From Viridibacterium curvum (lineage in GTDB: Bacteria > Pseudomonadota > Gammaproteobacteria > Burkholderiales > Rhodocyclaceae): a DNA stretch of 64,000 bases. A program made the translations under genes and the position numbers. Below, in pieces: positions 8,605 to 16,234 of the stretch (position 1 is its first letter; each line of letters begins with the position of its first letter). Where the stretch lies: positions 62,001 to 126,000 of the forward strand of contig NZ_BAABLD010000010.1 in NCBI RefSeq assembly GCF_039544165.1. The letters are read 5' to 3'. The notes beneath the pieces are model-generated. The model had not been told where the DNA came from and did not search any database. It was given only the letters and a program-made list of their open reading frames with translations.

Positions 8605-9393
8605 ATGTCCGCCACTATCCAGACCGCCCAACTGAGCCACCCCGGCCGTCGTGCCCGCAACGAGGATTCGTGCGGCTACCAGACCAGCGAGCAGAGCTGC
8701 TGCTGGATTGTCTCGGACGGTGCCGGCGGCCACGGCAGTGGCGATGTCGCTTCGCAGATGGTCGTACGCACCATCCTCGACAATTTCGTGGCGCAACTGC
8801 CCGCTACCAGCGAGACCGCAGCCGCCCTGCTGGAAGCCGCGCAGAACGCCGTCATGTCACACAAGGCAGCCCACCCAGAAGGCGACAACATGCACGCCAC
8901 GGCCACGGTGCTGCTGATCGATTCGCAAACGCTCACGGCCGCCTGGGGTCACGTCGGCGATACGCGGGTATATCTGTTCCGCGAACGCCGTGTCGTCTTT
9001 CAGACGCGTGACCACAGCGTGGTGCAGCAATTCATCGACGCCGGCTACGGTGACACCAGCATCATCCGCGCGCATCCTCATCGCAGCCTGCTGACGGCCG
9101 CCATCGGCAATGCCGACGAGCTGACGATCAGCGTCTCCGGCCCTCCAGTACAACTAATCGATGGTGACGTGCTGCTGATCTGCAGCGATGGCTGGTGGGA
9201 GCTGCTCGAAGAACGCGTCATGGAAGCCATGCTCGAAGACTCGTCGTCCGTTGCCGAATGGCTCAACAGCATGGCGCGTCGCATCGAACTCAACATGGCG
9301 ACCAACAGCGACAACTTCAGCGCCATCGCCGTGCAGATCGGAGAGATCGATCCGGTCATCACGCAGATCCAGACCGCGATAGTCGGCGCCTGA
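8605..9393 (+). CDS. PP2C-type Ser/Thr protein phosphatase
   Basis: Metal-dependent phosphatase of the PPM family (Stp1/PppA-like) that should reverse the action of the neighbouring kinase. Start taken at the ATG five bases after the FHA stop. This gives a 262-residue protein beginning just before the conserved R-x-x-NED motif (residues 18-21). Metal-ligand motifs are present: SDGAGGHGSG (37-46), GDTRVYLFR, SDGWWE and the final DNFSAIAV. It ends 16 bp before a convergent gene. A GCCTGA/TCAGGC inverted repeat spans the junction but lacks a T-run. Confidence 0.92.
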   Translation: MSATIQTAQLSHPGRRARNEDSCGYQTSEQSCCWIVSDGAGGHGSGDVASQMVVRTILDNFVAQLPATSETAAALLEAAQNAVMSHKAAHPEGDNMHATATVLLIDSQTLTAAWGHVGDTRVYLFRERRVVFQTRDHSVVQQFIDAGYGDTSIIRAHPHRSLLTAAIGNADELTISVSGPPVQLIDGDVLLICSDGWWELLEERVMEAMLEDSSSVAEWLNSMARRIELNMATNSDNFSAIAVQIGEIDPVITQIQTAIVGA

Positions 9394-9409
9394 ACGACGC
9401 CTTCACGAC

Positions 9410-10066
9410 TCAGGCGATCTGTGTGCGCAGTCGATACAGCGCCTGTCCGGAATCGCGGTACTTTCGCTCGAACGGCGTAAGCGGATCCGGCGCTTCAAAT
9501 GCCTCCGGATCTGGCGCCCGCCCAGTCAGCACACCGATCGCCAGCGCCAGTTCCTCGATATAGATGCGCCAGTTGCTACGGCATTCCAGGGTACCGCCCA
9601 GCGCCAGCAGCGTCGGGAAAACCGGGCTGCCGTGCCAGCGCTTGTGCAGCTGACCGATCTTCGGCCAGGGGTTCGGGTAGAGCAGCCAGTGCTGATCAAG
9701 ACGAATGCCCGCCGCATGCAACAAACGCCAGAAGTCGACCAGATCGGCACGCGCGAAAACCAGGTTGTCCGGCATCTCGCCGGGCTTGCCGCGCGCCAGG
9801 CGATCCGCTGACTGATCCACCCCCAGCACGAAGTGCTCGGGGTTTTCACGCGCCAGACGCAAGCTGCTCCAGCCCACACCACAACCGGCATCCAGCAAGA
9901 TCGGCGCACGACCATCCCAACGCGCCAGGGCCTCGTCGAAAGCCTGCTGGCTAGGCACGGTCACCGGCTTGCGGAACGGCGCGTCACGGTGGCGCTGTAC
10001 CAGTTCGACCAGGCGCTCATGCGGCCCGGTCTGCGCCGTGCTGATTTCTCGGGAATTGGCGTACAT
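9410..10066 (-). CDS. TrmB-like SAM-dependent methyltransferase
   Basis: A Rossmann methyltransferase with SAM motif LLDAGCGVGWSS and a TrmB-type segment, LLYPNPWPK followed by HKRWHG. TrmB makes m7G46 in tRNA and has PDPWPKKRHHKRR here. In this protein Asp is replaced by Asn and the basic patch is thinned, so it may be a diverged paralogue, not TrmB itself. 218 residues. It starts six bases after the tRNA-dihydrouridine synthase stop on the same strand. That supports a tRNA-modification role, but the substrate remains open. Confidence 0.75.
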   Translation of the reverse strand: MYANSREISTAQTGPHERLVELVQRHRDAPFRKPVTVPSQQAFDEALARWDGRAPILLDAGCGVGWSSLRLARENPEHFVLGVDQSADRLARGKPGEMPDNLVFARADLVDFWRLLHAAGIRLDQHWLLYPNPWPKIGQLHKRWHGSPVFPTLLALGGTLECRSNWRIYIEELALAIGVLTGRAPDPEAFEAPDPLTPFERKYRDSGQALYRLRTQIA

Positions 10067-10072
10067 CTTTAC

Positions 10073-11077
10073 TCAGGCCGCAGTCTTCAGCAGCGGATCA
10101 ACTTCCGCAATTGTTCGCAACGGGCGCACTTGCAGAAACAGCTGCCCGGCCTGCGGATAAGTCCGCTGCAGCAGGTTGAGCCACTGCTTGAGGCGGCCAG
10201 GCGCATGACGTGGCTCCACCTTGCGCTGCACGGCCTGCCAGAAATCAACCAGGACCGGCTGCAAAGCCTGCCACTCAGCATCCAGGTCGCGGCTTTCGTG
10301 ACCAGCCGTCGCGTTGCGGATATGCGCCGCCAGAAAGGGGTCCGCAACCGCGCCACGCCCGATCATCACATCCTGCATGCCACTCTCTGCCTGGCAACGC
10401 CGGTAATCCCCAAGGTTCCAGATTTCGCCGTTGGCCACGACCGGGATCGGCACCCCCTCGGCCACGCGCGCAATCCAGGGCCAATGCGCTGGCGGCTTGT
10501 AACCCTCGGCCTTGGTACGAGCATGTACCACCAACATTTCCGCGCCGCCCTCGGCCAAGGCCTGCGCGGCCTCGACGGCGCGCAGCTTGTCCTGCACGCC
10601 GAGACGCATCTTGGCGGTAAAGGGCATGCGGCCGCCCACGGCAGCACTGACTTCGCGGGCGATCTGGTAGAGCAGCTCCGGTTCATCCAGTAGCACGGCG
10701 CCGCCACGGTGACGATTCACCGTCGGTGCAGGGCACCCGAAATTGAGGTCAATGCCTGCAGGCCCAAGCGCAGCAAGGCGATACGCGTTGTCCGCCATGC
10801 AGGTTGGATCCGAACCGAGCAACTGGACCCGCACCTTGACACCGGAACGGGTCCGCGAAGCATTGTGCAGCTCGGGCGCAATCCGCGTAAAACAACGCGC
10901 CGGCAACAAACTGCCCGAAACCCGGATGAACTCAGTGACCGCCCAGTCGTAAGCGGATGAACCCGTTGCCGCAAAAAATGTGTTGCGTGTCAGAACGTCG
11001 CGCAGGATTTCGTCAAGCAGCCCTTCCATGGGCGCCAGCAACAAAAGCGGGGCAGACAGTCTCGACGGGGACAGCAT
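10073..11077 (-). CDS. dusC: tRNA-dihydrouridine synthase, DusC-like
   Basis: FMN enzyme that reduces uridine to dihydrouridine in tRNA. Family motifs in order: APMEGLLD at the N-terminus (FMN site), VQLLGSDP, DLNFGCPAPTVNRHRGGAVLL with the catalytic Cys, KMRLGV, VHARTKAEGY, VVANGEIW and MIGRGAVADP. The APMEG start, the NRHRGG segment (DusA and DusB have other residues here) and the 334-residue length fit DusC, which modifies U16. It overlaps no neighbour. The divergent DUF1178 gene starts about 65 bp away, so the two promoters share a short region. Confidence 0.88.
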   Translation of the reverse strand: MLSPSRLSAPLLLLAPMEGLLDEILRDVLTRNTFFAATGSSAYDWAVTEFIRVSGSLLPARCFTRIAPELHNASRTRSGVKVRVQLLGSDPTCMADNAYRLAALGPAGIDLNFGCPAPTVNRHRGGAVLLDEPELLYQIAREVSAAVGGRMPFTAKMRLGVQDKLRAVEAAQALAEGGAEMLVVHARTKAEGYKPPAHWPWIARVAEGVPIPVVANGEIWNLGDYRRCQAESGMQDVMIGRGAVADPFLAAHIRNATAGHESRDLDAEWQALQPVLVDFWQAVQRKVEPRHAPGRLKQWLNLLQRTYPQAGQLFLQVRPLRTIAEVDPLLKTAA

Positions 11078-11143
11078 AGGCGCGCCATGCTATCTTCCGC
11101 TCCTTTGTTTGGGAAGCCAGCTGGCTGGCAATCGGGACTTACC

Positions 11144-11575
11144 GTGATCGTCGTCGACCTCATTTGCGAATACAAGCACCGTTTCGAAGGCTGGTTCGCC
11201 TCCAACGAATCGCTTGAAAGCCAGCAGGCAGCAGGCCAGATCCGCTGCCCGGTGTGTGATGCGAACAAGATCGAACGCTTGCCCTCAGCCCCGTTCGTGG
11301 GCCGTCGCAGCACCGACCGCGCACCCGATACCACGGCGCAGGAGCTCAGCAACGCCAAGGCCCTGTTGCGCACGCTTGTTCAGAAACTGGAAGATCAGGC
11401 GGCCGACGCTGAAGACGTGGGCGGTGAATTCACGCTCGAAGTCCTGCGCATCCACCACGGCGATGCCGAAGATCGGCCCCTGCGCGGCACCATGACCCAT
11501 CAGGACATCGACAGCCTTCTGGAAGAAGGCATCGGCGTGCTACCGCTCCCCGTCGCCAAGGAAGACTTGCACTAA
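11144..11575 (+). CDS. DUF1178 family protein
   Basis: Small protein with a zinc-ribbon-like start: VIVVDLICEYKHRFEGWF, then IRCPVCD. This is the conserved N-terminus of DUF1178 proteins. The GTG at 11144 is chosen because it reproduces the family start exactly and has GGGA about seven bases upstream. The frame is open to an ATG at 11087, but the added residues do not fit the family. The middle carries an acidic helix (LVQKLEDQAADAEDVGGEF). The molecular function is unknown; it is widespread in Proteobacteria. Confidence 0.85.
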   Translation: MIVVDLICEYKHRFEGWFASNESLESQQAAGQIRCPVCDANKIERLPSAPFVGRRSTDRAPDTTAQELSNAKALLRTLVQKLEDQAADAEDVGGEFTLEVLRIHHGDAEDRPLRGTMTHQDIDSLLEEGIGVLPLPVAKEDLH

Positions 11576-11602
11576 GTCTTCACCTGGCCCGCATCCGCAG
11601 GC

Positions 11603-11767
11603 TCAAATCGTGCGGCGGCTGACCGACGACTCGGGTACAAAACTCAAGGGAAACAGGCCATCCAGGCGGATGGCAGCCGCGCGGCGTGCGCGCTTCTGGG
11701 CGCGGCGCTGACGCCACTTCCACCCCGCAGGGTTCAGGACTCCGGGCAACACGGGTTTGAATTTCAT
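11603..11767 (-). CDS. Possible small basic protein, 54 residues
   Basis: An ATG-initiated frame with an excellent ribosome site (AGGGAG, six bases before ATG). It encodes MKFKPVLPGVLNPAGWKWRQ, a strongly basic stretch with many Arg, Lys and Ala residues, then a hydrophobic turn (LDGLFPLSFVP) and a basic tail. It is the only candidate gene in the 300-bp space between the DUF1178 and phosphatase-like genes. No family is recognised. Arg-rich composition can arise by chance in GC-rich DNA, so the main support is the ribosome site and the ordered sequence. Confidence 0.4.
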   Translation of the reverse strand: MKFKPVLPGVLNPAGWKWRQRRAQKRARRAAAIRLDGLFPLSFVPESSVSRRTI

Positions 11768-11878
11768 CACCAGCTCCCTGCGCAAGCATCATTGACGCTT
11801 GAAGCATAGGCAGGCTGGATGACGTCACGCTGACAATCCTGTTGCAGGCACGTGACAGGAAAGTCGGAGCAGCGCCCC

Positions 11879-13123
11879 TCAGGCCAGAATCAGCGGCACC
11901 CGCATTTCACCGGCAGACATGCCACCATGCACGCCGATCATGCGGTAACCGCCTTCGCCCGGCAAACGATCTGCAACGGTCCAGTCATCACGCGGAATCA
12001 AAAGCCAGTCACCGCCACGCAGCAAGGCCTCGGCACCCGAGCCAGGACCGAACAGGCCGGCGTCGAAGGCCAGCGCGGCCGGCATCGCGAACAAGTAGTC
12101 GCCAAAACGATCAGCCACCCGCTGACCGAAACTGGCCTGGAACTCTGGCTTCACATGGCAGTACGCCACGCGCTGCTCACCCGTCAGCGGGCCGCGAAGC
12201 ATGCGATAAATCTCGGGGTGATCCGACAACACGATCTGGCGATCAACCGGGTTATCGATAAAGCCATGATCAGCCGACACGACGAAGGCTGCATCGGGCA
12301 ACAACTCACGCATCTTTCCGTAGACCTGATCAATCATCGCCAGCATGTGACACGACTGTTCGGACTCCATGCCGAAATCGTGCCCGCAAGCATCCAGCAG
12401 GGGCGTATAGGCATAAACGAAGCGGCCACGCCCGGTACCCGCCGCATCAAGCTCATGCGCCGCACGGAAGACACTCCAGGCCAGGCTATCCAGCGTGTCG
12501 TAAGCATGCACGCTCGCATCCTGACGATGGTGCAGGCTATAAGGTCCGCCCGCCAGATCCGGTAAGGTAACGAAGCGCGTGGCGCGCGTGGCGTGCTCCA
12601 GCATCGGCGGCGTGCTGAGAATGCGCGCCAGCAAGGCTTCGTCGGAAACGAGCGCGCCGCCACGGTGGCGCATCGGCAGCGGCGCCACGATGCTCTGGCT
12701 CTGCTCGTCACGCACGAACCAACCCAGCAGACCATGCACTGCGGCCGGCTGCGCCGTCATCAAGGTAGTGATGGCGGTCGCCGTGGTCGTGGGGAAGACC
12801 GAGCTCAGAGCCCCGACGCGATCACGCCACAGATTCGGCGCGATGCCGCGGTTACGAAACAGGAAGTCATCGCCGAGACCATCAATGAGGAAGAACACCA
12901 GCGTGTCGTGGGCATGCCATACGGACGAGGCGCGGGAGCCGTCCGGCAAAAGCAGATCCAGGTAGGAATCGGGCAAAGGCACGCCGCAGCTGCGCGCCAG
13001 CGAAACCGCCAGATTGAACAGGCCCGCGCCGGTGTAGTCTGGCCAGACTACACCGCCCTCATACCAGTTCCCCGGCAAACCGGTCAGATCGCCGGCTTCA
13101 GTGAAATGTGCTCGACTCAACAT
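11879..13123 (-). CDS. Alkaline-phosphatase-superfamily phosphodiesterase
   Basis: Type I phosphodiesterase/nucleotide pyrophosphatase family. Metal-site motifs visible: FFLIDGLGDD, the nucleophile threonine segment FPTTTATA, CGHDFGMES and SADHGFIDNP. The enzyme should hydrolyse a phosphodiester or phosphomonoester; the substrate cannot be told. There is no signal peptide, so it is probably cytoplasmic. The frame extends to a GTG at 13135. The ATG at 13123 is preferred but has no clear ribosome site. 414 residues. Single gene, downstream of the tRNA cluster on the same strand and separated from it by a terminator. Confidence 0.78.
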   Translation of the reverse strand: MLSRAHFTEAGDLTGLPGNWYEGGVVWPDYTGAGLFNLAVSLARSCGVPLPDSYLDLLLPDGSRASSVWHAHDTLVFFLIDGLGDDFLFRNRGIAPNLWRDRVGALSSVFPTTTATAITTLMTAQPAAVHGLLGWFVRDEQSQSIVAPLPMRHRGGALVSDEALLARILSTPPMLEHATRATRFVTLPDLAGGPYSLHHRQDASVHAYDTLDSLAWSVFRAAHELDAAGTGRGRFVYAYTPLLDACGHDFGMESEQSCHMLAMIDQVYGKMRELLPDAAFVVSADHGFIDNPVDRQIVLSDHPEIYRMLRGPLTGEQRVAYCHVKPEFQASFGQRVADRFGDYLFAMPAALAFDAGLFGPGSGAEALLRGGDWLLIPRDDWTVADRLPGEGGYRMIGVHGGMSAGEMRVPLILA

Positions 13124-13224
13124 GCTGCATACCACTCATGCCGTCAGGACTGACGGCCCCCGGCAACATAGCCGGAGCACTCCGGGGATTCAAGCTGCGT
13201 TGCGGCGTAAGCAGCACAAGCCCG

Positions 13225-13260
13225 AAAAACAAAAAGGGTGAATCTTGCGATTCACCCTTT
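13225..13260 (-). terminator. Terminator of the tRNA operon
   Basis: Minus-strand reading: a perfect 12-bp stem (AAAGGGTGAATC / GATTCACCCTTT) with a four-base loop, followed by a T-rich run. It lies four bases after the distal tRNA-Gly. Confidence 0.9.
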
Positions 13261-13264
13261 CATC

Positions 13265-13340
13265 TGGAGCGGGAGACGAGTCTCGAACTCGCGACCTCAA
13301 CCTTGGCAAGGTTGCGCTCTACCAACTGAGCTACTCCCGC
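13265..13340 (-). tRNA. glyT: tRNA-Gly(GCC), distal copy
   Basis: 76-nt cloverleaf with GCGGGAG acceptor stem, D-arm AGCTCAGTTGGTAGAGC, anticodon loop TTGCCAA, T-arm GTTCGAG and an encoded CCA end. Identical in sequence to the copy at 13490-13565. Last gene of the Gly-Cys-Gly operon. The symbol is only a guess by analogy. Confidence 0.97.
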
Positions 13341-13362
13341 AAAACCTTTACTGCTTCAAACC

Positions 13363-13436
13363 TGGAGGCGCGGGCCGGAGTCGAACCGACCTACACGGAT
13401 TTGCAATCCGGTGCATAACCGCTTTGCTACCGCGCC
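13363..13436 (-). tRNA. cysT: tRNA-Cys(GCA)
   Basis: 74-nt tRNA with GGCGCGG acceptor stem, anticodon loop ATTGCAAAT (GCA), T-arm GTTCGAC and an encoded CCA end. It lies between two identical tRNA-Gly genes on the minus strand. Confidence 0.97.
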
Positions 13437-13456
13437 CTGCTTCAAACCTATTCAAC

Positions 13457-13483
13457 TAAAAAGGGAAAGCGGCGCTTTCCCTT
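13457..13483 (-). terminator. Intrinsic-terminator-like hairpin inside the tRNA operon
   Basis: Minus-strand stem AAGGGAAAGC / GCTTTCCCTT with a three-base loop and a T-run after it. It falls between the first tRNA-Gly and tRNA-Cys. It could partly terminate transcription or guide 3' processing of the first tRNA. Confidence 0.7.
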
Positions 13484-13489
13484 GGAATC

Positions 13490-13565
13490 TGGAGCGGGAG
13501 ACGAGTCTCGAACTCGCGACCTCAACCTTGGCAAGGTTGCGCTCTACCAACTGAGCTACTCCCGC
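13490..13565 (-). tRNA. glyT: tRNA-Gly(GCC), proximal copy
   Basis: 76-nt tRNA identical to the copy at 13265-13340, with anticodon GCC and encoded CCA. First gene of the operon, 13 bp after the -10 element of its promoter. Confidence 0.97.
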
Positions 13566-13578
13566 ATGAGAGTCGCGC

Positions 13579-13606
13579 ATTTTAATGCAGCATCGACATT
13601 TGTCAA
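13579..13606 (-). promoter_or_regulatory. Sigma-70 promoter of the tRNA operon
   Basis: Minus-strand TTGACA (13606-13601), 16-bp spacer, TAAAAT (13584-13579). Near-consensus, placed just upstream of the first tRNA-Gly. Confidence 0.85.
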
Positions 13607-13628
13607 GCCCGTCGTGCGCTACGCGCGC

Positions 13629-14198
13629 TCAGACGCGCTTGCGTAAGGCAGGTGCTGCACGGCGCAGGTAATAGACCATGGACCAGACGGTCAGGATGGC
13701 CGCGATGATGATCAGCACCGTACCCATGGCGTGGATGGGCAAACCGAACAGGTCGTTATGGAACAGCAGCATGGGAATGGCCGTCATCTGCGCAGCCGTC
13801 TTGAGCTTGCCGACGAAGCTCACCGCAACGCTTTTGTCCTCACCCACCTTGGCCATCCATTCACGCAGTGCGGAGATGGTGATTTCGCGACCGATGATGA
13901 TGAAGGCAAGAAACTCGTCGCAGCGATCGAGTCGCAGCAGCGCGACGAGTGCGGCAGACACCATCAGCTTGTCGGCCACCGGATCCAGGAAAGCCCCGAA
14001 AGCCGAGGTCTGCTGCCAGCTGCGTGCAAGGTAACCGTCAAGCCAGTCAGTCAGCGCCGCAACGACGAAGACGACGCAGGCCACGATGTTCTGGTGCTCG
14101 CGACTGAGCACATCCTCCGGCAGGTAGAACACGCCGATGACGACGGGGATGAGCAGGATGCGGGCCCAGGTGAGCAGGAGGGGGACGTTGCTGAACAT
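13629..14198 (-). CDS. pgsA: CDP-diacylglycerol-glycerol-3-phosphate 3-phosphatidyltransferase
   Basis: Integral inner-membrane enzyme making phosphatidylglycerol phosphate, the committed step to phosphatidylglycerol and cardiolipin. The CDP-alcohol phosphotransferase signature D-G-x2-A-R-x8-G-x3-D-x3-D is complete (DWLDGYLARSW through GAFLDPVADK). About five hydrophobic segments are visible over 189 residues, the normal size. It follows uvrC by 11 bp on the same strand, an arrangement seen in many Proteobacteria, and is the last gene before the tRNA operon. Confidence 0.95.
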   Translation of the reverse strand: MFSNVPLLLTWARILLIPVVIGVFYLPEDVLSREHQNIVACVVFVVAALTDWLDGYLARSWQQTSAFGAFLDPVADKLMVSAALVALLRLDRCDEFLAFIIIGREITISALREWMAKVGEDKSVAVSFVGKLKTAAQMTAIPMLLFHNDLFGLPIHAMGTVLIIIAAILTVWSMVYYLRRAAPALRKRV

Positions 14199-14209
14199 GT
14201 CAGGCCGCG

Positions 14210-16084
14210 CTAACCGCGCAGTGCGTTGTAGATCTGTTCGGCGATTTTACGATTGATCCCCTCGACGCGGCACAAATCTTCGACAGTCGCCTCTTTTACA
14301 CCCGCCAGCCCGCCAAACGCTTCGATGAGCTTCTTGCGTCGGGTAGGGCCCACACCGGGAATGTCTTCGAGCTTCGAGGTCAGGCGTGTCTTGCTCCGCC
14401 GCGCCCGCATACCCGTAATCGCGAAACGGTGGGCCTCATCACGCACGACCTGGATCAGGTGCAACGCAGGGTGCTCACCGCCCAGAGCCAGCGGCGGACG
14501 ACCATCCGGATAAATCAGCTGCTCAAGCCCCGCCTTGCGTTCTTCACCCTTGGCCACACCCACCATGGCGATGCTTTCCAGCCCCAGTTCGGTCAGCACT
14601 TCCCAGGCCACACCGATCTGCCCCTTGCCCCCGTCAATGAGGATCAAGTCGGGTCGCACGCCCTCACCCGCCGCAACCTTTTCATAGCGTCTCGTCAGCG
14701 CCTGGCGCATCGCCGCGTAGTCGTCGCCCCCCGTGATGCCCGCGATGTTGAAACGTCGGTACTCGGACTTCTTCATGCCCTCGCCTTCCCACACCACACA
14801 CGAGGCAACAGTTGCCTCGCCCTGCGTGTGGCTGATATCGAAGCATTCGATGCGACGCGGCGCCTCGTCGATGCCCAGTGCCACACGCAAGGCTTCCAGC
14901 TGATGCTGGGCACGGCCACTTTCACGCTGACGCGTCTCGATAGCCAGATTGGCGTTGAGCAGCGCCATCTCTACCCAGGCCTTCTCACCCTGGTAGCGCG
15001 CTGCAGTGATGATGGGCGTGCGTTCCAGCACTTCGTCGAGCACGCTCCGAGCCAGCTCGGTCGACAGACCTTCGAGCACGATCTTGGCGGGCGCCGGGTG
15101 GTCACGGTAATGCTGTTCGAGAAAAGCCAGCAGCGCATCCGTCGCCGACAAGCCTTCGCTGCCATTCGGGAACTGCGGCCGGTCACCCAGATGACGCCCA
15201 CCACGCACCATGGCGAGGTTCACACACACCATGCCGCCCGTCTCCAGCGCCACCAGCACATCGACGTCTTCGTCCTTGCCGGAGTCGACAAACTGCTTGT
15301 GCAACACCGTCTGCAACGCGCGGATCTGATCCCGGAAAACGGCCGCTTCTTCGAAAGCAAAGCGCTCGGATGCCGATTGCATGCGCGCAGTCAGGTTGTC
15401 GATCACGTCAGAATGCTTGCCCTCCAGGAACAGCGTTGCCACCTTCACATCGCGCGCATAGCTTTCCTTGTCGATCACATCCACACAGGGCGCGGAACAG
15501 CGCTTGATCTGGTGCAACAGGCACGGCCTCGAACGGTTGTTGAAAACCGGGTCTTCGCAGGTGCGCAGCAGGAACAGGCGCTGCAGCAACTGCACGCTCT
15601 CGCGCGCAGCCCAACCCGAGGGATAGGGGCCGAAGTAGCGCACACCTTTCTCGAAAGCGCCGCGGTAGTAGAACAGACGCGGTGATTCGTCACCCGAGAT
15701 GGCAATGTAGGGGTAGCTCTTGTCGTCGCGAAAGAGGATGTTGTAGCGCGGCTTGAGCGTCTTGATGAGGTTGTTCTCGAGAATCAGCGCCTCGGCCTCG
15801 GACCGCACGACGGTGATGTCTACGCGAACAATCTTCGACACCATCATCGCAATGCGCGGACTGGGATGATTCTTCTGGAAGTAGCTCGACACCCGCCGCT
15901 TGAGCAGCTTGGCCTTGCCGACGTAGAGCACCTCGTCATCAGCGCCGATCATGCGATAGACGCCGGGGCTTTCCGGCAAACCGCGCAGGAAGCTCTTCGC
16001 ATCGAAGACGGGTAACGCATCGGCCTGCCCTGCCGGCACGTCCGCGGCTGGCTTGCCGGGCTGATCGCTTGAACTGTCATTCAT
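14210..16084 (-). CDS. uvrC: Excinuclease ABC subunit C
   Basis: UvrC makes both incisions in nucleotide-excision repair, acting on the UvrB-DNA complex (uvrB is at 39.8-41.8 kb). Domains in order: GIY-YIG nuclease near residues 35-110 (ESPGVYRMI, LYVGKAK), a Cys-rich segment (RPCLLHQIKRCSAPC), a UVR motif, an RNase H-like second nuclease (ECFDISHTQG, LILIDGGKGQ), and a C-terminal helix-hairpin-helix pair (LEDIPGVGPTRRKKL). 624 residues, full length. The first 25 residues before the GIY-YIG domain are poorly conserved. Confidence 0.96.
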   Translation of the reverse strand: MNDSSSDQPGKPAADVPAGQADALPVFDAKSFLRGLPESPGVYRMIGADDEVLYVGKAKLLKRRVSSYFQKNHPSPRIAMMVSKIVRVDITVVRSEAEALILENNLIKTLKPRYNILFRDDKSYPYIAISGDESPRLFYYRGAFEKGVRYFGPYPSGWAARESVQLLQRLFLLRTCEDPVFNNRSRPCLLHQIKRCSAPCVDVIDKESYARDVKVATLFLEGKHSDVIDNLTARMQSASERFAFEEAAVFRDQIRALQTVLHKQFVDSGKDEDVDVLVALETGGMVCVNLAMVRGGRHLGDRPQFPNGSEGLSATDALLAFLEQHYRDHPAPAKIVLEGLSTELARSVLDEVLERTPIITAARYQGEKAWVEMALLNANLAIETRQRESGRAQHQLEALRVALGIDEAPRRIECFDISHTQGEATVASCVVWEGEGMKKSEYRRFNIAGITGGDDYAAMRQALTRRYEKVAAGEGVRPDLILIDGGKGQIGVAWEVLTELGLESIAMVGVAKGEERKAGLEQLIYPDGRPPLALGGEHPALHLIQVVRDEAHRFAITGMRARRSKTRLTSKLEDIPGVGPTRRKKLIEAFGGLAGVKEATVEDLCRVEGINRKIAEQIYNALRG

Positions 16085-16234
16085 GCCGCGCAGTGTACCG
16101 CCGGGCGTCCTTCACGGCGCACAGTCACGGACGCTCCCGCGCATCCATCGCAGACCGGCGGAAATCCTGCGGTCCTGCGTAGCGCCTGCCGCAGAATGCG
16201 CCAACTCTGCCGTACCGCTCCCGGACCCTCCGCC

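Noticed and set aside
5804..9393. Type VI secretion locus
   Set aside because: Kinase, FHA and phosphatase genes alone are not sufficient; no tss structural gene is seen within the window.
9388..9412. GCCTGA/TCAGGC hairpin between the convergent PP2C and TrmB-like genes
   Set aside because: Long loop and no T-run on either side; not supported as a terminator.
13265..13565. Identical tRNA-Gly copies as attachment sites of an inserted element
   Set aside because: Only tRNA-Cys lies between them and there is no integrase or other mobility gene.
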